A stretch of DNA of 11,671 nt, from contig CAMKAP010000043.1 in assembly GCA_946410505.1 (NCBI GenBank), positions 1 to 11,671 on the forward strand. The letters run 5' to 3'. Below are positions 5,012-11,671 of the stretch, piece after piece; the first letter of the stretch is position 1, and the number at the start of each line of letters is the position of its first letter. The stretch is from an uncultured Clostridia bacterium. Its GTDB lineage: Bacteria > Bacillota_A > Clostridia > Oscillospirales > Oscillospiraceae. Below the pieces are notes generated by a model that was given only the letters and a program-made list of their open reading frames with translations, made no database searches and was not told where the DNA came from. A program made the translations under genes and the position numbers.

Positions 5012-6834
5012 GGGCTTGCCTCCTCGCTGTGAAAATAATCATATACTGCCTGAGCCGTGTTCTTCGGCACAACAAGCTTCAGCCGCTCCAGCTCCGCCTC
5101 CCGGATCGCGCGGACAGACTTGAAAGCCCTCATCAAATCGGTCCGGCGTTTGGGGCCCACTCCCTCGATCTTGTCCAGCGTGGAGTTGTAACTCTCGCTT
5201 CTGAGCAGCCGCTGATAAGTGATGGCACTGCGGTGGGTCTCCTCCTGGATGTTCCCCACCAGAGAAAACACTGCCTGATTACCGCTGATGCCGATCTCCC
5301 TTCCCTCCGGGGTGATCAGGGCACGGGTGCGATGCCGGTCGTCCTTGACCATACCGAAGATTGGTACGGAGATCCCCAGATCCTCCGCCGCCTGTCGGGC
5401 TGTGGCGGCATGCACGTCGCCGCCGTCGATGAGCAGAAGGTCCGGGAGCGGCGCAAACTTTTCGTCGCCTTCCACATAGTGCTGGAAGCGGCGGTGCACG
5501 GCCTGATACATACTGGCGTAGTCGTCCTGTCCGTCCAGATCCCGTATACGGAATTTGCGGTAATCCCGCTTGAGGGGCTTGCCGTCCACATGCACGGTCA
5601 TGGCAGCGACGATGCCGGTGTCGCCCAGGTTTGAAATATCAAAGGCTTCGATGCGTGTGGGGAAATTCTCCAGCTCCAGCGCCTTCTGCAGCCATTCCAG
5701 CGTTTGGGAGCGCCGCTGTGCCTGAGTCGTGCGGCGCTGGATCTCCTCCCGTGCGTTGACAGCCGCGCTCTCTATGAGGCGCATGCGCTCACCCCGTTTG
5801 GGTGTCTCGATGTAGACGCGTCTTCCCGCGGCCTCGCTGAGGAGGGTCTCCAGCTCCTCCCGGTCTTCGATCTCCACGGGCAGGAGGATGGACTTGGGCC
5901 AGCCGCCCCGGTGGGCAGTATAATACTGCCGCACCAGATCAGAGACCGCCTCCGCGTCCTCCTCCAGCGGCTCGTCCATCATCTCCACATCCTTGCCTGC
6001 CAGATCTCCGTCCACAAAGTGGAGCACGGTAAAACAGGTCCTGGCCCCGCGGCAGAAGCCCACGGCGTCCGTATCCGCAAAGGCCGTAGAGATCACCCGC
6101 TGCTTGTTGGCAAGCCCTTCCACGGCGCGCAGACGGTCGCGCAGCTCGGCAGCGCGCTCAAAGCGAAGCTCCTCGGCCGCCTGCTCCATCTGTGCGCGCA
6201 GATCTTCGATCAGTTCCCCGCTTTTGCCGTCCAGGATCAGCATGGCCTGCTGCATCCGGGCGCGGTAATCCTCCGCGCTGCTGTCGCGCAGGCACCAGCC
6301 CGCGCAGCTGCCCATATGGTAGTTTAGGCAGGGCCTCTCCTTTCCGATGTCCCGCGGAAACTTCCGCGAACAGTCCGGCAGCAGCAGCGCCTTGGAGATG
6401 GTGCTGATAATATCCCGGGTCTGGCTGCGCCCGCCGAAGGGGCCGAAGTAGCGAGCACCGTCCTTGCCGGAGCGGCTGGATATGCTCATGACGGGGTATT
6501 CATCCCTCTGATCCACGCGGATAAACGGGTAACCCTTGTCATCCTTGAGCAGGATATTGTAGTGGGGCTTGTGGCGTTTGATGAGGGAGTTTTCCAGGAC
6601 CAGGGCTTCAAACTCGCTGCCCGCGACAATGACGTTGAAATCAGCCACTTTCTCCACCATGGCCGCCACCTTGGGCAGATGCTCCCCGTGGAAATAGCTG
6701 CTGACACGGTTTTTCAGTTTTTTGGCCTTGCCCACATAAATGACCTCGCTGTGCTCGTCGAGCATGATATACACGCCCGGCAGCAGCGGCAGCCGGCTGG
6801 CCTTATCCTGTAATTCCGGAAGATGCTTCTGCAT
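4972..6834 (-). CDS. uvrC: excinuclease ABC subunit UvrC
   Basis: Makes the dual incisions around bulky DNA lesions in UvrABC nucleotide excision repair. At 620 residues it is full length. In order: GIY-YIG nuclease domain (about 16-94, with GVYIM 20-24 and VIYVGKAKKLKNRV 31-44); cysteines C155, C169, C177 and C181, which match the spacing pattern of the iron-sulfur ligands reported for E. coli UvrC; a UVR domain for UvrB contact (about 205-240); the RNase H-like endonuclease with EAFDISN (D399), LLLIDGG (D470) and H534; and helix-hairpin-helix repeats (about 552-600). The tail is short and acidic. The ATG at 6832-6834 is preferred over a TTG at 6858 because GAGGAG lies just upstream of it and the family starts near here. 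The start overlaps eamA by 32 bases and the end overlaps rsmD by 40. Confidence 0.98.
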   Translation of the reverse strand: MQKHLPELQDKASRLPLLPGVYIMLDEHSEVIYVGKAKKLKNRVSSYFHGEHLPKVAAMVEKVADFNVIVAGSEFEALVLENSLIKRHKPHYNILLKDDKGYPFIRVDQRDEYPVMSISSRSGKDGARYFGPFGGRSQTRDIISTISKALLLPDCSRKFPRDIGKERPCLNYHMGSCAGWCLRDSSAEDYRARMQQAMLILDGKSGELIEDLRAQMEQAAEELRFERAAELRDRLRAVEGLANKQRVISTAFADTDAVGFCRGARTCFTVLHFVDGDLAGKDVEMMDEPLEEDAEAVSDLVRQYYTAHRGGWPKSILLPVEIEDREELETLLSEAAGRRVYIETPKRGERMRLIESAAVNAREEIQRRTTQAQRRSQTLEWLQKALELENFPTRIEAFDISNLGDTGIVAAMTVHVDGKPLKRDYRKFRIRDLDGQDDYASMYQAVHRRFQHYVEGDEKFAPLPDLLLIDGGDVHAATARQAAEDLGISVPIFGMVKDDRHRTRALITPEGREIGISGNQAVFSLVGNIQEETHRSAITYQRLLRSESYNSTLDKIEGVGPKRRTDLMRAFKSVRAIREAELERLKLVVPKNTAQAVYDYFHSEEASPCESSQELPEAED

Positions 6835-7678
6835 TTCTCTCCTCGTTCTTCTTTCCAAAGATGCACCAGAGCGTCACGGCGGAAATCACGATCACACCGC
6901 CGACCAGGGCAAAGGGACCGGGCCGTTCCCCATCAAAGAGGAGCACCCAGAGCGGGTTGAGCAGCGGCTCCACCGCGCCGAGCAATCCACAGGCCAGCGG
7001 CGGACAGTATTCGCTCGCTTTCACATAGAGAATATAGGCAATGCCCAGCTGAAATATCCCCAGGGCCAGTACACAGCCGATCGTGGCAGGCGTCAGGACG
7101 GGCCGCGTCTGGAGCACATTGGGAAAGCCAACCAGGAAGGCGAAGCTCTGCCCGATGACAATGGCGCTGAAGCGGCTGTCCCGGCTGAGGCTCCCGACGC
7201 TCATATACATGCCTGCCATAAAAAGGCCGGAGGCGATGGCGACCAGGTTTCCCAGCAGAGTGGAGGGGCCAAGCTGGTCGAAGAAGAACAGCGCGATGCC
7301 GCCCAGCACCACCAGCACCACGGCCAGATCCCTGCCCCGTGGGCGCTTCCGTTCGATCAGCGCCGTAAATAGCACAATGAAAATCGGGTTTGTAAACTGC
7401 AGTACGATAGTGTTCGCCGCGGTAGTGAGTTTGTTGGCCAGGGCAAAGCAGGTATAGACGCTGCCCGCCAGCAACCCCGCGATCACCGTAGGGCGGTCAA
7501 AGGAGAAGCGCATGCGTCTGAGCGCCATATAAATAGCGATCGTGAGCCCCGCCACCAGACTGCGCAGGCTGGAAACCGCAAGACCGCTCCAGGGAAGGAG
7601 CTTGATGAAAATTCCGGCGATGCTCCAAAGCCCCGCGCACAGGAGCATTTCCAGAATGGCTTTGTTCTCTTTTTTCAT
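6803..7678 (-). CDS. EamA/DMT-superfamily membrane transporter
   Basis: Predicted inner-membrane exporter or permease of the drug/metabolite transporter superfamily; the substrate cannot be read from sequence. The 291 residues contain about ten hydrophobic segments arranged as two EamA repeats (about 8-133 and 143-278). The second repeat carries the characteristic LLGAVEPLLNPLWVLLFDGE stretch followed by the last membrane helix and a charged cytoplasmic tail. An ATG at 7676-7678 is the best start; a TTG two codons earlier is possible. No Shine-Dalgarno sequence is visible, and the T-run of the ptsH terminator ends only 13 nt upstream, so expression may depend on terminator read-through. It overlaps uvrC by 32 bases. 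The pairing of a transporter with repair and rRNA-modifying genes has no obvious functional logic and could reflect an insertion into the operon. Confidence 0.93.
   Translation of the reverse strand: MKKENKAILEMLLCAGLWSIAGIFIKLLPWSGLAVSSLRSLVAGLTIAIYMALRRMRFSFDRPTVIAGLLAGSVYTCFALANKLTTAANTIVLQFTNPIFIVLFTALIERKRPRGRDLAVVLVVLGGIALFFFDQLGPSTLLGNLVAIASGLFMAGMYMSVGSLSRDSRFSAIVIGQSFAFLVGFPNVLQTRPVLTPATIGCVLALGIFQLGIAYILYVKASEYCPPLACGLLGAVEPLLNPLWVLLFDGERPGPFALVGGVIVISAVTLWCIFGKKNEERNAEASSGITG
6839..6844 (-). promoter_or_regulatory. ribosome binding site that sets the uvrC start
   Basis: GAGGAG on the minus strand, 4 nt before the ATG at 6834 and inside the 3' end of eamA. It argues against initiation at the TTG at 6858. 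Confidence 0.65.
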
Positions 7679-7691
7679 GTTCAATAATCTG

Positions 7692-7717
7692 AAAAAAGGC
7701 TGTGCAGACGCACAGCC
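7692..7717 (-). terminator. intrinsic terminator of ptsH
   Basis: On the minus strand GGCTGTGC and GCACAGCC form an 8-bp perfect stem with a 4-nt loop, followed by six Ts. It begins 24 nt after the ptsH stop and ends 13 nt before the eamA ATG, so it separates HPr expression from the eamA-uvrC operon. Confidence 0.93.
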
Positions 7718-7741
7718 CTTGTTCGCAAATGCTTTTGTATG

Positions 7742-8005
7742 TTACTCGGAGAAGTCGGAATCGATCAGCTGGGACAGAGTGGCAATGGCCTCCTCTTCGT
7801 CCGCACCGTCGGCAATAATGGTGATCGCGGTGCCCTTCACGATGCCCAGGGAAAGAACGCCCAGCAGGCTCTTGGCGTTGACGCGGCGCTCTTCCTTCTC
7901 GACCCAGATGCTGCTCTTAAACTCATTGGCTTTCTGAATGAAGAAAGTCGCGGGTCTGGCGTGAAGACCTACCTGATTATTAATGACTACTTCTTTGGTT
8001 ATCAT
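7742..8005 (-). CDS. ptsH: phosphocarrier protein HPr
   Basis: Small cytoplasmic phosphoryl carrier of the sugar phosphotransferase system. It takes phosphate from enzyme I on His15 and passes it to EIIA domains. The 87 residues show GLHARPA (13-19) with the active histidine at exactly position 15, and NAKSLLGVLSLG (43-54) with Ser46, the site used by HPr kinase/phosphorylase in Firmicutes for CcpA-linked carbon control. Because His15 is present, it is HPr and not Crh. The ATG at 8003-8005 has AAGGAG at 8-nt spacing; an upstream GTG at 8014 overlaps that site and is rejected. The gene stands alone with its own promoter and terminator, and no ptsI (enzyme I) gene is seen beside it in this window. 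Confidence 0.97.
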   Translation of the reverse strand: MITKEVVINNQVGLHARPATFFIQKANEFKSSIWVEKEERRVNAKSLLGVLSLGIVKGTAITIIADGADEEEAIATLSQLIDSDFSE

Positions 8006-8013
8006 ACTCGCCA

Positions 8014-8019
8014 CTCCTT
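8014..8019 (-). promoter_or_regulatory. ribosome binding site of ptsH
   Basis: AAGGAG on the minus strand, 8 nt before the ATG at 8005. It rules out the GTG at 8014, which overlaps its last base. Confidence 0.8.
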
Positions 8020-8048
8020 AAACTTGTAATGCTTCTTAAAGCACCCAT

Positions 8049-8077
8049 ACTTTATCAAATTTCGTGCGAATCGTCAA
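8049..8077 (-). promoter_or_regulatory. sigma-A type promoter of ptsH
   Basis: The -35 TTGACG (8072-8077, 5 of 6 consensus) and -10 TAAAGT (8049-8054, 4 of 6) are 17 bp apart in the gap between mutS2 and ptsH. The expected start near 8042 gives a leader of about 37 nt. A small inverted repeat (TGCTT and AAGCA, 8030-8043) lies at the leader's beginning. I see no terminator for mutS2 ahead of it, so some read-through into ptsH is possible. Confidence 0.75.
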
Positions 8078-8134
8078 CCGCCTAGGTCAGCTTTCGTTAT
8101 TTTTAACATGAATTGAGGGAAAGCGGGCGAAAAA

Positions 8135-10507
8135 TTATTTGAGTTCGACAATGGTAACACCGGACTCCCCTTCACCGAATCGGCCCAGCCGGAAGGACTT
8201 GACGCTCTTGTTGCGGCGCAGCATGTCCTGTATGGCGCTGCGCAGCGCGCCGGTACCTTTGCCGTGGATGATGGTAACAGTTTTAAGCCGCGCCATCACC
8301 GCAGAATCCAGGTAGCGCTCGGCGGTGAGGACCGCTTCGATGGCCTCCATGCCGCGCAGGTCGATCTCCTGGGCAAGCCCCGCGGAGCGAAGCGTTGCCG
8401 AGGACGCTGTCTGGGTCTTTTTAGGCTTGACGCGCTCCCCTTCCAGAAGCAGCACCTCATCCTCTTTGGCGGTCACGTTCATGATGCCCGCCCGCAGCGT
8501 CAGCACCCGCTCTGGCGAAACGGAGATTACCTCCGCCTTCATGCCCATGGACTTGATCTGCACCGTGTCGCCTGGCTGCACAGGCCGCGCGGACTTCTGC
8601 TCCGCCGCCGAGTCCGGCTCCTGTCGGCGCAGCGCGTCCTGGGACTGGTTGAGTCTTCGGCGCAGTTCACTTCTGGCTTCGTTCACCCGCTGGGCGTCCT
8701 CTTCCTCGTTTGCACGGCGTCGCATCTCATCCAGCTCACGGAAGGTCTGCTCGGCAGTCTCCCGAGCCTCGCTGAGTACGCGCTCCGCTTCCCGCCGCGC
8801 CTTCTGGTCAGCCTTCTCCAGCCGCACCTCCAGCTCCGCCCGCAGGAATGCCGCCTTTTTGGCGTTCTCCTCCGCCTGCCGCAGCTTGACGGCAGCCTCC
8901 GTGCGCTCCTTCTCCAGCAGCAGCCGCGTCTGCTCCAGCTTCTCGATGGTGGCCTCGAAGCTGGCGCTCTCGGTGCCGACGCGAGTGCGGGCGTCATTGA
9001 TGACGGCTTCACTCAGTCCGAGCCGCTTCGAAATGGCAAAGGCGTTGGATTTGCCGGGGATGCCCACCAGCAGCCGATAAGTCGGCCGCAGCGTCTCCAC
9101 GTCGAACTCACAGGAAGCGTTCTGCACTCCCGCCTCATTGGTAGCATAGACCTTCAGCTCGGCATAATGCGTAGTGGCCGCGATCATGGCGCCGCAGCCG
9201 CGGGCGTGTTCAATAATGGAAATAGCCAGCGCCGCGCCCTCAGTGGGGTCGGTGCCCGCTCCCAGTTCGTCGAAAAGCAGGAGCGAAGAATCGTCACACT
9301 CTTCGAGAATGCTGACAATGTTGGTCATATGCGCAGAGAAGGTGGACAGGTTCTGCTCAATGGACTGCTCATCGCCGATGTCGGCCAGGATATGGCTGAA
9401 CACGGGCAGATTGCTGCCGTCGGCGGCGGGGATGTGCAGGCCGCACTGGTTCATGGCGGCGAGCAGGCCGATGGTCTTGAGCGAAACGGTCTTGCCGCCG
9501 GTGTTGGGTCCGGTGATGACCAGCGTATCGAAGCTCTCTCCCAGCTCCACGTCGATGGGGACCGCTTTTGCCTGGTCAAGCAGCGGATGCCGCGCATGGC
9601 GCAGCAGGATCCCCTTATCCTCCATGGAGGCCGCCTGGCAATCCAGCTTGTAGCTGAGCTTTGCCTTGGCAAAAATCAGGTCCAGCCGGGTCAGCATCTC
9701 AAAGTCTGAGTCAATATCCTCACGGTGCTCGGCGCAGTCCGCCGAGAGCTCGGCAAGAATGCGCTCGATCTCCAGCTTCTCCTTGGCGGCCAGCTCCCGC
9801 AGCTCGTTGTTGGCCTTGACCGCCGCCATGGGCTCCACGAACAGAGTCTGACCGGTGGCAGAAATATCGTGTACCAGGCCAGGTACCGCACCTTTGTGAT
9901 CCGCGCGCACCGGGACCACATAGCGGTCCGAGCGCATGGTGATGATGGGCTCCTGCAGGGCCTTGGCATAGGAGGGTGAAGAGAGGATCTTCTGCAGCGC
10001 GTCCCGTGCTCTTGCCGCGGCGGCCCGCATCTGCCGCCGGATCGTGGCCAGCTCCGGAGAAGCGCCGTCGGCGATCTCATCTTCTCCTACGATGGAGGTA
10101 TTGATTTTTTCTTCCAGGAATTTATTGGCGCGCAGTGCGTAGAAAAGCGAATCAATGGCGGTCTTGCCCACGCTGTCGTCCCCGATATAGCCGCGCACCA
10201 GTCTGGCACACTGCAGCACGCGGGCGATGTCCAACAGCTCCCGGGTGTTGAGCGCGCCGCCCAGATCAGCCCTGGCCAGTGACGCGCGCACATCCTTCAC
10301 GCCGGAAAATGAGGGTCCGCCACGCACAGTCATCATGGTCTTGGCCGCGCTGGTCTCCTCCAGACGGCGCGAGACCTCAAAGCGATCCACCGCGGGTCTG
10401 AGAGCCAGCGCGCGCTCCTTGGCCGCATCCCCCACCGCCTGTGAAGCCAGCATATCCAGCACGGCAGGCAGCTCCAGGGTCATCAAGGACTTTTCAAAAA
10501 AGCTCAT
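8135..10507 (-). CDS. mutS2: endonuclease MutS2
   Basis: MutS-family ATPase with a C-terminal nuclease domain; homologues are linked to suppression of recombination and to rescue of collided ribosomes. The 790 residues match the usual 780-790. In order: MutS-like core and lever (about 1-320) lacking the mismatch-recognition domain of MutS1; ATPase with Walker A TGPNTGGKT (332-340), Walker B LLLFDELGAGTD (409-420) and the TTHYAEL segment (445-451); a long charged coiled coil (about 516-630); a small beta-rich KOW-like segment around 643-690; and the Smr domain (about 713-790) with EIDLRG (714-719) and HGKGTGALR (748-756). The ATG at 10505-10507 has GAAAGG at 7-nt spacing; a GTG five codons upstream lacks a properly spaced site. 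It follows recO after 45 nt. Confidence 0.97.
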   Translation of the reverse strand: MSFFEKSLMTLELPAVLDMLASQAVGDAAKERALALRPAVDRFEVSRRLEETSAAKTMMTVRGGPSFSGVKDVRASLARADLGGALNTRELLDIARVLQCARLVRGYIGDDSVGKTAIDSLFYALRANKFLEEKINTSIVGEDEIADGASPELATIRRQMRAAAARARDALQKILSSPSYAKALQEPIITMRSDRYVVPVRADHKGAVPGLVHDISATGQTLFVEPMAAVKANNELRELAAKEKLEIERILAELSADCAEHREDIDSDFEMLTRLDLIFAKAKLSYKLDCQAASMEDKGILLRHARHPLLDQAKAVPIDVELGESFDTLVITGPNTGGKTVSLKTIGLLAAMNQCGLHIPAADGSNLPVFSHILADIGDEQSIEQNLSTFSAHMTNIVSILEECDDSSLLLFDELGAGTDPTEGAALAISIIEHARGCGAMIAATTHYAELKVYATNEAGVQNASCEFDVETLRPTYRLLVGIPGKSNAFAISKRLGLSEAVINDARTRVGTESASFEATIEKLEQTRLLLEKERTEAAVKLRQAEENAKKAAFLRAELEVRLEKADQKARREAERVLSEARETAEQTFRELDEMRRRANEEEDAQRVNEARSELRRRLNQSQDALRRQEPDSAAEQKSARPVQPGDTVQIKSMGMKAEVISVSPERVLTLRAGIMNVTAKEDEVLLLEGERVKPKKTQTASSATLRSAGLAQEIDLRGMEAIEAVLTAERYLDSAVMARLKTVTIIHGKGTGALRSAIQDMLRRNKSVKSFRLGRFGEGESGVTIVELK

Positions 10508-10514
10508 ATTCGAT

Positions 10515-10520
10515 CCTTTC
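10515..10520 (-). promoter_or_regulatory. ribosome binding site that sets the mutS2 start
   Basis: GAAAGG on the minus strand, 7 nt before the ATG at 10507. It overlaps the alternative GTG at 10522 and so argues for the shorter form. Confidence 0.65.
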
Positions 10521-10552
10521 ACCTTTGATTCCCCGATGTAAGGGAAAAGGCA

Positions 10553-11296
10553 TTATCTCACTTTTTTCCAGTATTCCAGTGTAGGAAAGCTTCGCTCGGC
10601 GTGCTCACAGAGATAGTCCTCCGCAGCCTCAGACAGCAGCCGGAGGCCGTTTCCCTCCAGCTTAAAGGAAAAGAGCTGTTTGGCCGGTGCAGCGATTATA
10701 TAACGCAGTGCCGGCAGCGCTCCTCCGCCGAGCCCTGCCGTGCGGCCGAAATCCGCCTTGCGGCAGGCACGGCAGCAGAGGCCGCCCGTCTCCAGCCCAA
10801 GGCAGGGGTCTTCCGGTTCCGTCTTTCCGCAGTAGACACAGGCCTCGACATTTGGCTGGAAGCCCGTAAGCGTCATGAGGCGCATCTCAAAGGCTGCCTT
10901 GATCTGTATGGGATCGCAGAGGTCCCGACTCAGCGCGTAGAGGGAATTGAGGCCCAACTGCAAAAGCGCTGGCTCCGGCTGCTCCTCAGCGCCGAAGGCG
11001 TCAAGGCACTCGGAAAAATAGCTGCCGAGAGCAAGCTTTGCTATATCCGCGCGCAGGCCGTCAAAGCCTTCGATCACGCTGCCCTCGTTCACCTGCCATT
11101 TCCCCCGGTTGCCGAACAGCGTCAGCTCCGACCAGGTGAGCTGCTGGGTTGCAGCGCCGGTACGGCTAGTTTTGCGCAGCGCGCCCCGGGCCTTGGCCGT
11201 GATCTTTCCCTCCGACTCTGTCAGGATCGTAAGGATCCGATCTGCTTCCTTGTAGCGAACCTCCCGTAAAACGAGGCCTCTGGTGGTTTTGAACAT
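10553..11296 (-). CDS. recO: DNA repair protein RecO
   Basis: Recombination mediator that helps load RecA on SSB-coated single-stranded DNA together with RecR (RecFOR pathway). The 247 residues show an N-terminal OB-fold (about 1-80), beginning KTTRGLVLREVRYKEADRIL with the family GKI..ARGALRKTSR stretch (30-45), then a helical domain. A four-cysteine zinc-binding motif follows: CVYC (153-156) and CRAC (175-178), with C174 adjacent. The ATG at 11294-11296 fits the family N-terminus and has GGAG 10 nt upstream. A 14-residue longer form starting at 11338 would overlap the yqzL stop as ATGA, but it has no ribosome binding site and adds an atypical sequence. It lies downstream of era and yqzL, the classical Firmicutes order. 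Confidence 0.96.
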   Translation of the reverse strand: MFKTTRGLVLREVRYKEADRILTILTESEGKITAKARGALRKTSRTGAATQQLTWSELTLFGNRGKWQVNEGSVIEGFDGLRADIAKLALGSYFSECLDAFGAEEQPEPALLQLGLNSLYALSRDLCDPIQIKAAFEMRLMTLTGFQPNVEACVYCGKTEPEDPCLGLETGGLCCRACRKADFGRTAGLGGGALPALRYIIAAPAKQLFSFKLEGNGLRLLSEAAEDYLCEHAERSFPTLEYWKKVR

Positions 11297-11306
11297 ATTA
11301 TGTAAA

Positions 11307-11310
11307 CTCC
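11307..11310 (-). promoter_or_regulatory. ribosome binding site favouring the short recO start
   Basis: GGAG on the minus strand, 10 nt before the ATG at 11296. The spacing is longer than ideal, but the competing ATG at 11338 has no purine-rich site at all. Confidence 0.5.
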
Positions 11311-11321
11311 AAACCCAGACG

Positions 11322-11342
11322 CCGCATGACTTCGTCATGCGG
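11322..11342. repeat. 9-bp inverted repeat at the yqzL/recO junction
   Basis: On the minus strand CCGCATGAC and GTCATGCGG are perfect complements around the triplet GAA. The hairpin contains the yqzL stop codon and the possible upstream recO start at 11338, and lies 25 nt before the preferred recO ATG. On the plus strand the stem is followed by only four Ts, so it is a poor terminator in that direction and none on the minus strand. Confidence 0.6.
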
Positions 11343-11457
11343 TTTTCGGTGTGTTCTCAGAAGATTTCGGCGTCAGATCGCCGCAGCTCGCTCTGTAGAG
11401 CAGATAGCACAGCGGATCGCCGGTCTCCCGGAATGCCTGCCAGATGGCTTCTTTCAT
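11335..11457 (-). CDS. yqzL: YqzL-family small protein
   Basis: Function is unknown; the family is known from small genes between era and recO in Firmicutes. This 40-residue protein starts MKEAIWQAFRETGDPLCYLL. It matches the family pattern of Trp and Phe spaced three apart, then TG-x3-x-YLLY (here W6, F9, T12-G13, Y18-L19-L20-Y21). The remaining tail is polar and probably disordered. The ATG at 11455-11457 is preceded by AGAGGTGG at 5-nt spacing. Position (46 nt after era, 38 nt before recO), size and motif agree, so I treat it as a real gene although it is below the length cutoff of most gene finders. Its ribosome binding site can pair into a hairpin with the segment just after era. Confidence 0.85.
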   Translation of the reverse strand: MKEAIWQAFRETGDPLCYLLYRASCGDLTPKSSENTPKTA

Positions 11458-11462
11458 CTATA

Positions 11463-11493
11463 CCACCTCTGACAATAGTGTCTGCAGAGGCGG
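11463..11493 (-). promoter_or_regulatory. hairpin covering the yqzL ribosome binding site
   Basis: On the minus strand CCGCCTCT pairs with AGAGGTGG (one G-U pair), continuing after a 3-nt bulge with GACA/TGTC around the 4-nt loop CTAT. The 3' arm is exactly the Shine-Dalgarno sequence of yqzL, so folding would limit translation of yqzL. There is no T-run, so it is not a terminator. The function is inferred from position only. Confidence 0.5.
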
Positions 11494-11503
11494 CGGCTTT
11501 CAT

Positions 11504-11671
11504 TTACTGTTCGGTAAAGCCAAAATTTCTCAATTGCGCCATGGAGTCCCGCCAGTTTTCCTTGACCTTCACCCAGGTCTGCAGGTAGACCTTTGTACCC
11601 ATAAAGTCTTCAATGTCTTCCCTGGCCAGTTCACCGATTTTTTTGAGCATGGCGCCTTTTTTGCCGATGAT
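11504..11671 (-). CDS. era: GTPase Era, C-terminal end only
   Basis: Era is an essential GTPase that binds the 3' end of 16S rRNA and helps assemble the 30S subunit. Only the last 55 residues are in the window; the GTPase domain lies beyond position 11671. What is visible is the second half of the type II KH domain: [19 protein letters not shown], with the GxxG-type RNA-binding loop (GKKG), then [19 protein letters not shown] and the family ending LRNFGF shortly before the TAA stop. This closing region is strongly conserved in Era proteins. It is followed by yqzL and recO, as in other Firmicutes. Confidence 0.96.
   Translation of the reverse strand: MIGKKGAMLKKIGELAREDIEDFMGTKVYLQTWVKVKENWRDSMAQLRNFGFTEQ

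Noticed and set aside
8078..8134. Possible terminator after mutS2
   Set aside because: Only weak arms (GCTTTC/GAAAGC with a loop of more than 20 nt) and no T-run are present.
8264..9709. 481-codon plus-strand frame opposite mutS2
   Set aside because: It is fully antisense to mutS2, which has all its motifs. The frame is a by-product of GC-rich codon use.
10508..10560. GATAAT element and small stem before mutS2 as a promoter or attenuator
   Set aside because: No acceptable -35 at the right distance and the pairing is short and imperfect.

Overview
The window looks like chromosomal housekeeping DNA from a GC-rich member of the Firmicutes, class Clostridia. An Oscillospiraceae-like gut anaerobe is my best guess, but that is an inference. 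Supporting signs are the order era - yqzL - recO, MutS2 instead of only MutS, an HPr with both His15 and Ser46, and a mraZ - rsmH - ftsL - pbp division cluster. Every gene I can support is on the minus strand, so transcription runs from high to low coordinates. I see no plus-strand genes, tRNA, rRNA, CRISPR array, insertion sequence or phage gene.

In transcription order, block 1 (11671 to 8135) holds the 3' end of era, a 40-codon yqzL gene, recO and mutS2: ribosome maturation followed by recombination and repair. Block 2 (about 8077 to 7692) is a compact single-gene unit, ptsH (HPr), with its own sigma-A type promoter and a strong intrinsic terminator. Block 3 (7678 to 3385) is eamA - uvrC - rsmD - coaD - a coiled-coil protein of unknown function. 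Its genes all overlap, by 32, 40, 4 and 1 bases, and it closes with a terminator carrying a 14-bp perfect stem. Block 4 (3311 to 1, continuing past the window) is the dcw cell-division and cell-wall cluster: promoter, three 10-bp MraZ boxes, mraZ, rsmH, ftsL and a class B penicillin-binding protein cut by the window edge.

The overlapping start and stop codons imply strong translational coupling within blocks 3 and 4. The non-coding stretches are short but structured: the mraZ control region with a separate 19-bp dyad upstream, a 13-bp hairpin between ftsL and the pbp gene, a hairpin that covers the yqzL ribosome binding site, and a hairpin at the yqzL/recO junction. No gene here is clearly a new system. 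The items most worth following are the coiled-coil protein after coaD, the ftsL-pbp hairpin, and the eamA start that directly abuts the ptsH terminator without a visible ribosome binding site.
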